DNA from: Calidifontibacillus oryziterrae
GTDB lineage: Bacteria > Bacillota > Bacilli > Bacillales > Bacillaceae_J
DNA: 64,000 bases
Assembly: GCF_000331575.1 (NCBI RefSeq)
Contig: NZ_KB223527.1
Location: 1,337,842-1,401,841, forward strand
Reading direction: 5' to 3'
Of this stretch, positions 24,944-39,109 are shown in pieces. The position numbers and the translations under genes are program-made. A model generated the notes under the pieces. That model did no database searches. It was not told where the DNA came from and was given only the letters and a program-made list of their open reading frames with translations. Numbering within the stretch: the first letter of the stretch is position 1; each line of letters begins with the position of its first letter.

Positions 24944-25297
24944 AGACGGTGGGAATCGAACCCACGTCCAGAAATAACGGCACTTAAGCTTCTACGAGTG
25001 TAGTCGATATATTAGTGTTTCGCGATTTTTTCTGCCTATCGACGGGCGTCCAAATCGCTAGTCTGATTGTTCTCTTCCTTCATCCTCAGACTGCGGAATC
25101 CGGCGTAGCCCACTAAGAGTGAGTCCCTTACCCTACCACATGGGCAATGGAGGGAGGAACCGCTAAGTGCCTATTAGGCAGCTAAAGCGAAGTTGTTTTG
25201 TTCTTTGCCAGTTATTGGCTTTGACGTTTTAACGAGGCCGATCCCCTCGACTCGCCACTTAAGCTCGAACTATCCCTGTCGAATCCGTAGCGTCCCC
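24938..25297 (-). ncRNA. ssrA: tmRNA (SsrA)
   Basis: 360-nt transfer-messenger RNA that, with SmpB, frees stalled ribosomes and tags their products. The 5' end is GGGGACGCTACGG and the 3' end GGTTCGATTCCCACC...TCTCCACCA, forming the tRNA-Ala-like domain with encoded CCA. The tag frame at 25209-25174 reads GKEQNNFALAA then stop (plus the charged Ala in front), ending in the usual LAA degron. smpB lies 399 nt upstream in the same orientation. Confidence 0.97.
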
Positions 25298-25561
25298 ATA
25301 TATAAAATAGAGAAAGAGCTACTATGATTAAAAAAATTACTTATGAGATAGATTTAGCTTGTTGACTTATTCAATTAGCTTACGTGTTTAATTATAACAT
25401 ATCAGCAGCTACGTTCAACTGCTAATAAAAGAGTAATTCACTAGTATTTTACAATTTGTCCTAGTAGGTCTAGGATTGAATTTATTATTATCCCTATAAT
25501 ATCGTCGTTGTAATAATGACAAAGTTACACCAATGAAAAATAAGTGATTTATTAAAATACA

Positions 25562-25581
25562 AACTCAACTTAAGTTGAGTT
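25562..25581. repeat. Perfect 20-bp palindrome
   Basis: AACTCAACTTAAGTTGAGTT is fully self-complementary. It lies between smpB and ssrA, upstream of the ssrA start. It could be a protein-binding site or form a cruciform; no known operator recognised. The rest of 25298-25609 shows no gene. Confidence 0.6.
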
Positions 25582-25609
25582 GCATTAGATCCAACTTGCT
25601 TCTATTTAT

Positions 25610-25704
25610 ATTCTCTACGTTATTATATATTCTCTACGTTATTATATATTCTCTGCGTTATTATATATTCTCTGTGTTATTATATATTCTCTGCGTTACA
25701 TTTT
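25610..25704. repeat. 19-bp tandem repeat, five units, at the smpB stop
   Basis: Units beginning ATTCTCTRCGTTATTATAT start at 25610, 25629, 25648, 25667 and 25686. The last unit runs through the smpB stop codon (25696-25698), so the array seems to have grown outward from the gene's 3' end. Confidence 0.85.
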
Positions 25705-26163
25705 CTGTCTTTCTCTAAATGCACGCTCGACTTCACGTTTTGCTTCTTTCTTTTTCATATCCTCGCGCTTATCATATTTTTTCTTACCCTTTGCGAGACC
25801 AATCAAAACCTTTGCATAACCATTTTTCAAATAAAGCTTTAACGGAACAAGTGAATAACCAATTTCCTTCGTTTCACCAATAAGCTTGCTAATTTCTTTG
25901 CGGTGAAGAAGCAACTTTCTTTCACGGAGCGGATCGTGATTATAGCGGTTCCCCTGTTCATACGGACTAATATGCATTCCAATTAAATATACTTCCCCGT
26001 TATGAATTCTCGCGTACGCATCCTTTAAATTCACTCGTCCAGCGCGGATTGATTTAATTTCTGTTCCTTGAAGAACGATCCCTGCTTCGTATGTTTCTTC
26101 GATAAAATAATCATGATATGCTTTTTTATTTTGCGCAATAACCTTCCCTGCACCTTTAGGCAT
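25696..26163 (-). CDS. smpB: SsrA-binding protein SmpB
   Basis: Small basic OB-fold protein that delivers tmRNA to stalled ribosomes. Family features: [49 protein letters not shown], and the basic tail [23 protein letters not shown], which becomes helical in the mRNA channel. 155 aa, site AGGAGGAG. It lies downstream of rnr, as in other Firmicutes, but separated by a large minisatellite. Confidence 0.97.
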   Translation of the reverse strand: MPKGAGKVIAQNKKAYHDYFIEETYEAGIVLQGTEIKSIRAGRVNLKDAYARIHNGEVYLIGMHISPYEQGNRYNHDPLRERKLLLHRKEISKLIGETKEIGYSLVPLKLYLKNGYAKVLIGLAKGKKKYDKREDMKKKEAKREVERAFRERQKM

Positions 26164-26407
26164 AAAGATTCTCCTCCTACACCAACCAAAACAACTTTAC
26201 TTTTACTATACCAAATGAGTTAATGATGTATCAAATTGTTAATTAACCACCATTTAATATACGCTAATATTGCTGAAAAAAGCATCAGTAGCAATTAGGC
26301 TACGGGTATTATATTAAAGCAACCATCAAAATGAATAAACTAGCAACGATGAATGTTAACTCGTTACTATCTATCATGAATGTCGTACAAATCATGCTTT
26401 GGTGATG

Positions 26408-27078
26408 ATAAATCGCTTTTATCGTCACGTAAAATGATTTCAATGCGTTTTGCTGATAATAAACCGCTTTTATCGTCACGTAAAATGATTCCTGCGAGTT
26501 TTGCTGATAATAAATCGCTTTTATCGTCACGTAAAATGATTTCAATGCGTTTTGCTGATAATAAACCGCTTTTATCGTCACGTAAAGTGATTCCTGCGAG
26601 TTTTGCTGATACTAAATCGCTTTTATCGTCACGTAAAGTGATTCCTGCGCGTTTTGCTGATACTAAATCGCTTTTATCGTCACGTAAAATGAATTCAATG
26701 CGTTTTGCTGATAATAAACCGCTTTTATCGTCACGTAAAATGAATTCAATGCGTTTTGCTGATAATAAACCGCTTTTATCGTCACGTAAAATGAATTCAA
26801 TGCGTTTTGCTGATACTAAATCGCTTTTATCGTCACGTAAAATGATTTCAGCGCGTTTTGCTGATAATAAATCGCTTTTATCGTCACGTAAAATGATTTC
26901 ACCGCGTTTTGCTGATAATAAATCGCTTTTATCGTCACGTAAAATGAATTCAATGCGTTTTGCTGATAATAAATCGCTTTTATCGTCACGTAAAGTGATT
27001 CCTGCGCGTTTTGCTGATACTAAATCGCTTTTATCGTCACGTAAAATGATTCCTGCGAGTTTTGCTGATACTAAATCG
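26408..27078. repeat. 51-bp minisatellite, 13 units, between smpB and rnr
   Basis: The anchor TCGTCACGT recurs at 26422 and every 51 bp up to 27034. Units differ by a few bases at fixed places (e.g. ATTTCAATGCG versus ATTCCTGCGAG; GATAATAAA versus GATACTAAA). Because 51 is divisible by three, long open frames exist on both strands, but neither shows a start region or homology, so I treat them as non-coding. Flanks 26164-26407 and 27079-27189 show no gene. Confidence 0.92.
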
Positions 27079-27189
27079 GCCTTGTCTACGAACAACGATT
27101 CAAATGATGCTCTTGCGCGTATGCGTATAAATCACTTTCATCCACCATCAACGATCGTTCCATTGAGTATAACGACAGATAATATCCAA

Positions 27190-27217
27190 GACCTTTACCA
27201 CTTTCAAGGTAAAGGTC
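27190..27217 (-). terminator. Hairpin after rnr
   Basis: GACCTTTACC (27190-27199) pairs perfectly with GGTAAAGGTC (27208-27217). On the minus strand only a weak T tract follows (TTGGATATTATC), so it may be a terminator or an mRNA-stabilising end. It starts 43 nt after the rnr stop. Confidence 0.5.
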
Positions 27218-27259
27218 CTCTGTTCTCATTTATTTCATTTTACCATGACAAACACTCTA

Positions 27260-29551
27260 TCACTTTTTCTTCTTCTTTTTCTTTTTACCGATATTTCTGT
27301 ATTGCGGTTTTTCCTGTTTTTTCTTGTTGCCACTTTTTTGTTTTTTATCACCATTAGACTTGCCTTTGCCACGACTATGAATAACCTTTGGCTTTTGTTT
27401 GCGTTCTGGGCGTCTTGATCCTTTCATTCCAACAACTTCAAAGTCAACAATGCGTTCGTCCTTGTCAACATTAATGACGCGAACGGTAATTTCGTCACCA
27501 ATTCTAAAAATGTTACCTGTCCGTTCACCAATCATTGCATATTGACTTTCATCATAATGGTAATAATCATCAGTCAAATAGCCGACGCGAACTAGGCCCT
27601 CTACTGTATTAGGAAGCTCGACGAAAAGCCCAAAATTTGTAACGGAGCTAATGATACCATCGTACTCTTCACCGATTTTATCTAACATATATTCGGCTTT
27701 TTTCAAATCATCTGTCTCACGCTCTGCATCAACAGCTCTTCGTTCCATGTTAGAAGCATGCTCGGCAATAAGCGGTAGTTTCTCTTGCCAAGACTGCCTT
27801 GTTCCTTCATCAACTTTTTTCTCGAGCAAGTAGGTGCGAATAAGTCGATGAACAATTAAATCGGGATAGCGACGAATCGGCGATGTAAAATGAGTATAAA
27901 ACTCAGCTGACAATCCAAAATGGCCAAGGCTTTCCGCTTCATAGCGGGCTTGCTTCATTGAGCGTAGCATAACTGTAGAAATAACCGTTTCTTCCGGTGT
28001 ATCTCTAACATCCTCCAAAATTTGTTGGAGCGCACCTGGATGCACTTCGTTCGCCGATCCTTTTACTACGTAACCAAAGTTTGTTATAAACTCAAAAAAC
28101 TTTGATAATTTTTCAGCCTTTGGCTCTTCATGAATTCGATAGATAAACGGCACATTCATCCAATGAAAATGCTCGGCAACCGTTTCATTGGCAGCTAGCA
28201 TAAATTCTTCAATTAGGCGCTCAGCAACGGAACGCTCACGCAGAACGATATCTGTTGGCTTTCCTTCTTCGTTGACAAGTACTTTCGCTTCCTTAAAGTC
28301 AAAATCAATCGCGCCACGTTCAAATCTTTTTTTTCGAAGAATTTCAGCCAGTTCCTCCATATGTTGAAACATTGGAACTATTGGTTCATACCTTGCCAAA
28401 ACATCAGCGTCTTTATCTACTAAAATTTTATTTACATCTGAATACGTCATACGCTCAGTCGTTCTAATAACACTTTGAAAAATTTCATGGCTGACAACTT
28501 GTCCTTGAGAACTTATCTCCATTTCACAGGACATTGTTAGACGATCAACCTGTGGATTCAAACTACAAATTCCGTTTGAAAGCCGATGGGGAATCATCGG
28601 TATAACACGATCAACAAGGTACACGCTCGTACCACGCTCTAAAGCCTCCCTATCAATCGATGAATTTTCGGTTACATAATGGGATACATCCGCAATGTGC
28701 ACACCTAATTTATAATTCCCATTTTCTAATTTTGTTACCGTTACAGCGTCATCTAAATCTTTTGCATCCGCTCCATCTATTGTAACAATAATTTGATCGC
28801 GCAAATCACGTCGATTTTTTAATTCACTTGGGTCAATTTCATCCGGTGTTTCATTTGCCTGTTCCATAACCTCTGGTGGAAATTCACCAGGTAAGCCGTG
28901 CTTGTGAATAACCGAAAGGATATCAATGCCTGGATCATTTTTATGTCCTAGGATTTCAATAATTTCTCCTTCAGCATTCATGCGTCCTTCTGGATATTTT
29001 GTTAATTTTATAACAACCTTATGGCCATCAACGGCTCCATTTTTTGCTTCAGTGGCAATAAATATATCGCTTACAATTCGCTTGTCATCTGGAATAACAA
29101 ATCCAAAATGTTTATTATCAACGTATGTACCTACTAACTGTTTGACACCACGTTCAATAATACGAACAATTGCCCCTTCGGGACGACCTTTGCCAGGTCG
29201 ACTATCGATACGAGCAAGGACAATATCACCATGCATAGCACTTCTCATTTCCGAAGGTGGAATAAATATATCATCTAAAGATTTATCCTCTTGTTCAACG
29301 AAGGCAAATCCTTTTGAATGCGCAATAACTCTACCACGGACCATGTTCATTTTTTCAGGTACACCGTACCGGTTACTTCTTGTACGGATGACAAGACCCT
29401 GCTCTTCCATAGTCACTAGAGCTTTTACAAATTCTTTAAATTCACTTGAATCTTCAACCCCAAAAGCCTCTTCTAGTTCTTTTACTGTAAGCGGCTTATA
29501 TGTTTCTTCACGCATAAATGATAACAAACGTTCAATATGCTCTTGACTCAT
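27260..29551 (-). CDS. rnr: Ribonuclease R
   Basis: Processive 3'-to-5' exoribonuclease that degrades structured RNA and, with tmRNA-SmpB, non-stop mRNA. Order of domains: N-terminal winged helix (residues 1-75), two cold-shock domains (about 75-240), RNB catalytic domain with [16 protein letters not shown] and its Asp cluster (about 255-590), S1 domain ([16 protein letters not shown], about 635-715) and a Lys-rich tail ending in a poly-Lys run. I chose the ATG at 29551, 8 nt after AGGAG; the upstream GTG overlaps the site. 763 aa. Confidence 0.96.
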   Translation of the reverse strand: MSQEHIERLLSFMREETYKPLTVKELEEAFGVEDSSEFKEFVKALVTMEEQGLVIRTRSNRYGVPEKMNMVRGRVIAHSKGFAFVEQEDKSLDDIFIPPSEMRSAMHGDIVLARIDSRPGKGRPEGAIVRIIERGVKQLVGTYVDNKHFGFVIPDDKRIVSDIFIATEAKNGAVDGHKVVIKLTKYPEGRMNAEGEIIEILGHKNDPGIDILSVIHKHGLPGEFPPEVMEQANETPDEIDPSELKNRRDLRDQIIVTIDGADAKDLDDAVTVTKLENGNYKLGVHIADVSHYVTENSSIDREALERGTSVYLVDRVIPMIPHRLSNGICSLNPQVDRLTMSCEMEISSQGQVVSHEIFQSVIRTTERMTYSDVNKILVDKDADVLARYEPIVPMFQHMEELAEILRKKRFERGAIDFDFKEAKVLVNEEGKPTDIVLRERSVAERLIEEFMLAANETVAEHFHWMNVPFIYRIHEEPKAEKLSKFFEFITNFGYVVKGSANEVHPGALQQILEDVRDTPEETVISTVMLRSMKQARYEAESLGHFGLSAEFYTHFTSPIRRYPDLIVHRLIRTYLLEKKVDEGTRQSWQEKLPLIAEHASNMERRAVDAERETDDLKKAEYMLDKIGEEYDGIISSVTNFGLFVELPNTVEGLVRVGYLTDDYYHYDESQYAMIGERTGNIFRIGDEITVRVINVDKDERIVDFEVVGMKGSRRPERKQKPKVIHSRGKGKSNGDKKQKSGNKKKQEKPQYRNIGKKKKKKKK

Positions 29552-29696
29552 TTCATTCACTCCTTACTAAATTTACATCTTTAAATATTGATTAGACTGT
29601 ATTCCTAAGTAATAAGTCAACTATCTTCCTTAAATTAAATTGAATTAAAATTTTGTTTGATAGGTTTGGTTAAGAGTCCGAAAGCCCGATCTGAAT

Positions 29697-30443
29697 TCAC
29701 CAATTTACTTTTTCTAAAAATTGATAAATATCCTCGTGTAGCTCGTCCCTTTCTTTATCTAGTGTTATTACATGCCCTGATTGTTCGTACCACTTGATAT
29801 GTTTCATATCTGCTTGGACTTCATTAAAGATAATATTGGCACTCTCGGGGTTTATCATGTGATCATGCCGCGCCTGAACAACGAAAGTGGGCGCATAAAT
29901 GTGATCAACATGTTTTCTGACATCTTCGATAAACTGTTGTAATGCAGATAAAGTATTCATTGGCGTTTTTTCAAACCGCTCCATTTCAGCTTGAATTTGC
30001 TCACTGGATTTTCCTTCCTGCGTTTTATATTCTCTAGCAAATTGTAAAATCCCTTTAAACATTGTTTCCTCACTTTTGATATACATTGGAGCGCACATCG
30101 GAATTATTGCTTTTATTGGCTCAGTATAACCTAATTTTAGGGAGAACACTCCCCCTAAGGAAAGACCGCAAACTGCTATTTTTTCATACCCCATGTCCTT
30201 TAAGTGACGATAACCGATTACTACATCGTGCCACCAATCATCAGGACCTGTTTGAACCAATTGTTCAGGTGGCACACCATGTCCCTTATAAAGAGGTGCA
30301 TGACAAGTATAGCCTTTCTTTTCAAGAAAACGGCCTAGCATTCTAACATCTGCTGTATGCCCAGTAAAACCATGGAGCAAGAGAACGGCTCGATCACTTG
30401 CTTCTGCTTCAAATGTAAATGGCTTTGGCACGATCATTTTCAT
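29697..30443 (-). CDS. Carboxylesterase (Est/YvaK family)
   Basis: Alpha/beta hydrolase of the Geobacillus Est30 / B. subtilis YvaK type. Oxyanion region [16 protein letters not shown], nucleophile elbow CGLSLGG (Ser about 95), Asp in VQARHDHMI, and His in QSGHVITLD form the triad. The start at 30443 (site AAAGGAG) gives 248 aa, the size I recall for YvaK. It sits between secG and rnr, its conserved place in Bacillus. Natural substrate unknown. Confidence 0.92.
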   Translation of the reverse strand: MKMIVPKPFTFEAEASDRAVLLLHGFTGHTADVRMLGRFLEKKGYTCHAPLYKGHGVPPEQLVQTGPDDWWHDVVIGYRHLKDMGYEKIAVCGLSLGGVFSLKLGYTEPIKAIIPMCAPMYIKSEETMFKGILQFAREYKTQEGKSSEQIQAEMERFEKTPMNTLSALQQFIEDVRKHVDHIYAPTFVVQARHDHMINPESANIIFNEVQADMKHIKWYEQSGHVITLDKERDELHEDIYQFLEKVNW

Positions 30444-30569
30444 GAAGATTGAACTCCTTTTCTTTAATGAAGGAATAAGTGAATGCATAGGGTAACCGAT
30501 AACATTTATGCATGGAACTAGTAAGTAGTATGACAATTCAATTGCAATTCAAATCAATCTAACTGGTAG

Positions 30570-30736
30570 GATGTCCCAGCTTACTACTACGATGTCCCAG
30601 CTTACAGACGAGATGTCCCAACTTACAGACGAGATGCCCTAACTTATAGACGAGATGCCCTAACTTATAGACGAGATGCCCAACTCATAATCGAGATGAC
30701 TAAACTTTCAGTCGGGATGCTCAACCTACTTCAACT
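30570..30736. repeat. 21-bp tandem repeat, eight units
   Basis: Units of the form GATGTCCCAACTTACAGACGA start at 30570, 30591, 30612, 30633, 30654, 30675, 30695 and 30716. Sequence drifts along the array. It fills the spacer between the esterase start and the secG terminator. Confidence 0.85.
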
Positions 30737-30776
30737 TTCGTATATCTTATAGTTTGCACAAAACCTATGTATAATA

Positions 30777-30812
30777 AGCAAAAAAGCAGCAGGCATCATC
30801 CGCCTGCTGCTT
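30777..30812 (-). terminator. Terminator of secG
   Basis: AAGCAGCAGGC pairs with GCCTGCTGCTT (11-bp stem, 7-nt loop); on the minus strand TTTTTTGCTTATT follows. It starts 18 nt after the secG stop. Confidence 0.92.
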
Positions 30813-30829
30813 ATTATGCTCTCATTAAA

Positions 30830-31063
30830 TTAAACTTCAAGATAGGTTACAGCGATTGCTAGAATAAAGAATAAAATTGCTAAAACAATCGTAATCTTAT
30901 GGAAGACTGCATCCATTCCGCGTGCTTTTTGCTTACCAAACAACTGCTCTGCACCACCAGAGATCGCACCTGATAAGCCCGCGCTTTTTCCTGATTGTAA
31001 TAATACAACGACTATTAAACAAATAGATACTATAATTAACAGCGTTACAGCGACTGCATGCAT
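30830..31063 (-). CDS. secG: Preprotein translocase subunit SecG
   Basis: Small two-helix subunit of the SecYEG channel. Helix 1 ([19 protein letters not shown]), the conserved loop [27 protein letters not shown], and helix 2 ([19 protein letters not shown]) are all present. I chose the ATG at 31063 behind AGGAGGT, giving 77 aa, the family size; the frame's upstream extension is not conserved. Lies between eno and the esterase gene, as in Bacillus. Confidence 0.95.
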   Translation of the reverse strand: MHAVAVTLLIIVSICLIVVVLLQSGKSAGLSGAISGGAEQLFGKQKARGMDAVFHKITIVLAILFFILAIAVTYLEV

Positions 31064-31159
31064 TGCTATACCTCCTACATACGCACTTTGCAATACTACA
31101 ACTTTACCATACCTTTTCAGAAATAACAAGTAGAGAACTATAAGTGATTTCCATTTTTT

Positions 31160-31210
31160 GCCGGGGTCAGGAACCTCTATGGCTACCTCTATGGACACCG
31201 CCCTGGCACC
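31160..31210. repeat. Dispersed hairpin repeat, copy 1
   Basis: Arm GCCGGGGTCAGGAACC, then TCTATGGCTACC and TCTATGGACACC, then arm GCCCTGGCACC; the ends are partly complementary. Same element as at 49359-49421 and 52551-52625. It lies between eno and secG. Confidence 0.75.
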
Positions 31211-31244
31211 AACCCCGGTACGGCTTAGGGACCGGGAATAAATA

Positions 31245-31289
31245 GAAAGAAAAAGCTGGGACTCGCTTCATTTACAGCGAGTCTCAGCT
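31245..31289 (-). terminator. Terminator of the glycolytic operon (after eno)
   Basis: AGCTGAGACTCGCT pairs with AGCGAGTCCCAGCT (14 bp, one G-T-type mismatch), followed on the minus strand by TTTTTCTTTCT. It begins 15 nt after the eno stop. Confidence 0.92.
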
Positions 31290-31303
31290 CTTTATTAGAA
31301 TTT

Positions 31304-32608
<1,305 letters not shown>

Positions 32609-32708
32609 TTACACTTTTTATTAAAATTCTTCTATATTGAATGTCAATTGATAGACCTCAAATCAACGCCTTTCGACGGACCTAAGGCTATGTTAGCAAA
32701 TTCAACGA

Positions 32709-35037
<2,329 letters not shown>

Positions 35038-35064
35038 CTATGCTAAAGCACAACTTATAAATTA

Positions 35065-36249
35065 TTACTTATCATTAAGAGCAGCAACCCCTGGTAGCTG
35101 TTTTCCTTCCATAAATTCAAGTGATGCTCCACCACCAGTTGAAATGTGATCCATTTTATCAGAAACATGAAACTTTTCAACAGCCGCTGCAGAATCACCA
35201 CCACCAATAACTGTGTAGGTATTTGGTGCTTCAGCTAAGCTTTTCGCTACACCGATTGTCCCATTTGCAAACTTTTCAAATTCAAAAACTCCCATTGGAC
35301 CATTCCAAATAACTAGCTTAGAGCTTTGAATTACTTCACGGTACTTGTCCACCGTTTTTGGACCAATATCTAAAGCTTGTGCATCCGCAGGAATTTCATC
35401 GATATTAACAACCTTCGCTTCCGCATCTGCAGAGAATTCATTAGCAATGACTGCATCTACAGGCATGACAAAATTCACACCTTTTTCCTTCGCTTTTTCA
35501 ATAAATGACTTAGCTAATTCAATTTTGTCTTCTTCTAAAAGCGACTTACCAATCTCATAGCCTTGAGCTTTAATAAACGTATAAGCTAGGCCACCTCCAA
35601 TAATAAGATTATCTACCTTCTCCAACAAATTTTCAATAACACCAATTTTATCTTTAACCTTTGCCCCACCGATAATTGCTGTAAAAGGTCGTTCAGGATT
35701 CGATAATGCTTTCCCTAAAACTTCAAGCTCTTTTTCCATTAAAAAGCCTGCAACCGCTGGAAGATGGTGGGCGATCCCTTCAGTTGATGCATGGGCACGA
35801 TGTGCTGCTCCAAAGGCATCATTCACATAAATATCTGCTAGGCTTGCAAATTGACGAGCAAGTTCAGGATCATTTTTTTCTTCACCCGGATAAAACCGGA
35901 CGTTTTCTAATAATAGCAAATCTCCATCACTTAACTTGCTAATTGCGACATCAACTTCAGAACCAAACGCTTCATTTGTCTTGATAACGTTTTTGCCTGA
36001 TAGGTCTGTAAGCTTTTTCGCGACCGCATCCAAGCGCATTTCTTCTACTACTTTGCCTTTTGGACGACCTAAGTGGCTGGCAAGAATTACTTTCGCACCA
36101 TTTTCACTTAAAAATTGAATCGTAGGCAATGCAGCCCGAATGCGAGTATCATCGGTAACTTGACCATTTTGCATCGGGACATTAAAATCCACGCGGCAAA
36201 ATACCTTTTTACCCTTTACATCGATATCTCGTATCGACTTTTTATTCAT
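35065..36249 (-). CDS. pgk: Phosphoglycerate kinase
   Basis: Transfers phosphate from 1,3-bisphosphoglycerate to ADP. N-terminal substrate domain: [35 protein letters not shown]-terminal nucleotide domain: [17 protein letters not shown], and [12 protein letters not shown]. 394 aa. The start is preceded by AAAGGGGG. A leaky terminator separates it from gapA, so it may also have its own promoter, as known in B. subtilis. Confidence 0.98.
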   Translation of the reverse strand: MNKKSIRDIDVKGKKVFCRVDFNVPMQNGQVTDDTRIRAALPTIQFLSENGAKVILASHLGRPKGKVVEEMRLDAVAKKLTDLSGKNVIKTNEAFGSEVDVAISKLSDGDLLLLENVRFYPGEEKNDPELARQFASLADIYVNDAFGAAHRAHASTEGIAHHLPAVAGFLMEKELEVLGKALSNPERPFTAIIGGAKVKDKIGVIENLLEKVDNLIIGGGLAYTFIKAQGYEIGKSLLEEDKIELAKSFIEKAKEKGVNFVMPVDAVIANEFSADAEAKVVNIDEIPADAQALDIGPKTVDKYREVIQSSKLVIWNGPMGVFEFEKFANGTIGVAKSLAEAPNTYTVIGGGDSAAAVEKFHVSDKMDHISTGGGASLEFMEGKQLPGVAALNDK

Positions 36250-36335
36250 ATTTGCAGCCCCCTTTAAATTAAATGATCATTTCGAATAATAATTGGCAGT
36301 TTGCCACTATCTCTCATCGATATAATGGCTATGTA

Positions 36336-36382
36336 CAGAAAAAGAGGGAAAATAATGGTCATTCTGCTTAATTCTCCCTCTA
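36336..36382 (-). terminator. Terminator or attenuator between gapA and pgk
   Basis: AGAGGGA (36382-36376) pairs with TCCCTCT (36350-36344) across a 25-nt loop and runs into TTTTTCTG on the minus strand. Partial termination here would give more gapA than pgk mRNA. Confidence 0.6.
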
Positions 36383-36472
36383 CTACCTATATTTGATTAT
36401 AAACTTTTCACGTTATCAGTTCACTAAAGATTCTTTACTTTTTCTAACTTTTTCTTATAAAAAATTACTTTG

Positions 36473-37492
<1,020 letters not shown>

Positions 37493-37495
37493 TTA

Positions 37496-38548
37496 TCATT
37501 TTGAAGCTTTGTCTTTATTTTTAAGAGATTGCTCTCTTATTATTTTTTTCGCTGCACCTTCATCAGTAATTAAAATATGGTCTTTCCCTTGCTTCATAAC
37601 AGCCTCGATTGCATTAGCTTTTGAAGAACCGCCAGCAACTGCGATCACTGTTGTTGCATTATTCAAATCATCCAATTGGAGCCCGATGGTCCTAATTTTA
37701 TGAACAATTTCCCCTTGCTCATTAAAATAATAACCAAATGCTTCACCAACTGCATGACCTTTTACTAGTTTTTCGTAACAATCCTCACCCGCCTGACGGC
37801 GGTTTGCCATTATAATAGCATCCCCAATTCCATGCACGACCATGCTAGCCGATTTAATTAAATCTAATGTTGATTTAATTGAAGGTTCTTCAACAATTGA
37901 TTCATACATCTTTTCACTGACTTGATCTGGAACATGGAGAAGCCGATAGTGACCGCTACTGTTTTCAGCCATTTTGGCACAAATATTATTCGCTTGATTC
38001 TCAACACGCTCCCCAAGCCCTCCTCTTGCCGGTACAAATAAGAGATCCCGATCATTACCATCAGGGGTAATCATTTCAGCAGCTGCAGCTAACGTGGAGC
38101 CACCGGTAACAGCAATAATATTATTTGCTTGAAAGCAATCCTTCATTCGGTTTGCACATGCCCTCCCCAGCTCTCTTTTCACTAATAGATTTTCATCGCT
38201 GTCACCGGCAACAACAATGACTTCCCCAACATTTAAAAGCTGTTGAAGCTTCTTCTCCAAATCCTTCAACCCAAAAATATTATTCATCAAATCCTCAAGG
38301 TCAGTTATTAATGACATCCCTTCGACAGTTAAGCTCATCCCGCTTGTATTCACATCTAAAAATCCTTGTCCCTTTAAAAAAAGTACTTCTCCACGAAGAA
38401 TTCGTTCGGTCATCCCTAAATGTACTGCTAAACTCCTTCTTCCAATCGGCTGTAGCAATCGAACGTATTTTAAAATTTCATAACGTTTTTGGAAAACCTC
38501 GAGAAGCTCTGGTATCAATTTTTTTTGAATTCTTAATAATGTTTCCAC
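37496..38548 (-). CDS. cggR: Central glycolytic genes regulator CggR
   Basis: SorC/DeoR-type repressor of the gapA operon, released by fructose-1,6-bisphosphate. N-terminal HTH: GRRSLAVHLGMTERILRGEV. The C-terminal sugar-phosphate domain has VVAGDSDEN, AVTGGSTLAAAAEM, GLGERVENQAN, and VAGGSSKANAIEA. 350 aa beginning at a GTG with GGAGAG 8 nt upstream. A two-site operator sits 36 nt upstream. In B. subtilis the cggR part of the mRNA is cleaved off; no such site can be judged here. Confidence 0.95.
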   Translation of the reverse strand: METLLRIQKKLIPELLEVFQKRYEILKYVRLLQPIGRRSLAVHLGMTERILRGEVLFLKGQGFLDVNTSGMSLTVEGMSLITDLEDLMNNIFGLKDLEKKLQQLLNVGEVIVVAGDSDENLLVKRELGRACANRMKDCFQANNIIAVTGGSTLAAAAEMITPDGNDRDLLFVPARGGLGERVENQANNICAKMAENSSGHYRLLHVPDQVSEKMYESIVEEPSIKSTLDLIKSASMVVHGIGDAIIMANRRQAGEDCYEKLVKGHAVGEAFGYYFNEQGEIVHKIRTIGLQLDDLNNATTVIAVAGGSSKANAIEAVMKQGKDHILITDEGAAKKIIREQSLKNKDKASK

Positions 38549-38584
38549 TCTTCACGCTCTCCTTAAATGGTTATCACCGTCCGT

Positions 38585-38620
38585 GACTATATTAGTCCCG
38601 CGTAGACTCATTATGTCCCG
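38585..38620 (-). promoter_or_regulatory. CggR operator (two half-operators)
   Basis: Minus strand: CGGGAC-N6-AGTC, then 4 nt (TACG), then CGGGAC-N6-AGTC. This has the spacing of the B. subtilis operator CGGGAC-N6-TGTC-N4-CGGGAC-N6-TGTC, with A for T in the AGTC halves. It ends 36 nt before the cggR start, where it would block elongation or initiation. Confidence 0.9.
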
Positions 38621-38630
38621 CTATAGGTAA

Positions 38631-38672
38631 AAAAAACCATTTCTGTTACAATTCCCATTTTAACAGGTTTTT
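38631..38672 (-). terminator. Terminator of the glutaredoxin-like gene
   Basis: AACC-TGTTA pairs with TAACA (and outer GGTT), then TTTTTTTACC on the minus strand. Inner stem CTGTTA 38643-38648 with TAACAG 38661-38666. It separates this gene from the CggR-controlled promoter. Confidence 0.7.
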
Positions 38673-38685
38673 TAAGATGATTCAA

Positions 38686-38952
38686 CTATGTTTCGTCATT
38701 AATATGTAAATTTTGTAAATATTCTCGTACAATATCCTTTAAAATAGTACCGTAATCGACTTGTACTCCTTCAATTTCGACAACTGGTATCATTAGTTGG
38801 TATTTTTCAAGGAGTTCATCATCCTCGTATATATCTATTTCCTTTATTTCAATTGGATATTCATTCTTTAGCTCTTCTAATATTTCTTTAGCATGGTCAC
38901 ACAAGGGGCACACTGTTCTTGTATAAAAATTCACCTGGATTGTTTTATTCAT
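38686..38952 (-). CDS. Glutaredoxin-like thioredoxin-fold protein
   Basis: 88-residue protein with the redox motif TVCPLCDHAK at the N-terminus of helix 1 and the cis-Pro region MIPVVEIEG of the thioredoxin fold. The CPLC pair is like that of the DUF836/glutaredoxin-like group. A gene of this kind often lies between rpoN and cggR in Bacillus. Site AAGGAGAG. The redox partner is unknown. Confidence 0.85.
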   Translation of the reverse strand: MNKTIQVNFYTRTVCPLCDHAKEILEELKNEYPIEIKEIDIYEDDELLEKYQLMIPVVEIEGVQVDYGTILKDIVREYLQNLHINDET

Positions 38953-38990
38953 AAGTCAATGCTCTCCTTATTTAGTACACCGTAGATAGA

Positions 38991-39091
38991 CTGGATGCTT
39001 ACTATTCTTTTCGCTATATGAAGTCCGGTCGCTGTTTTACTTGGTTTTTAAGTATCTGGATGCTTACTATTCTTTTCGCTATATGAAGTCC
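38991..39091. repeat. 36-bp exact direct repeat, two copies
   Basis: The same 36 bases (starting CTGGATGCTTACTATTC, ending GAAGTCC) occur at 38991-39026 and 39056-39091, separated by 29 nt. They lie between rpoN and the glutaredoxin-like gene. Confidence 0.9.
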
Positions 39092-39109
39092 CCCTATTTT
39101 TAAGACACG

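Noticed and set aside
26367..27357. Long open frames on both strands (325 and 242 codons) encoding 17-residue repeats
   Set aside because: They exist only because a 51-bp unit without stops is repeated; no ribosome site, no recognisable domain, and the plus frame runs into the 3' end of rnr on the other strand.
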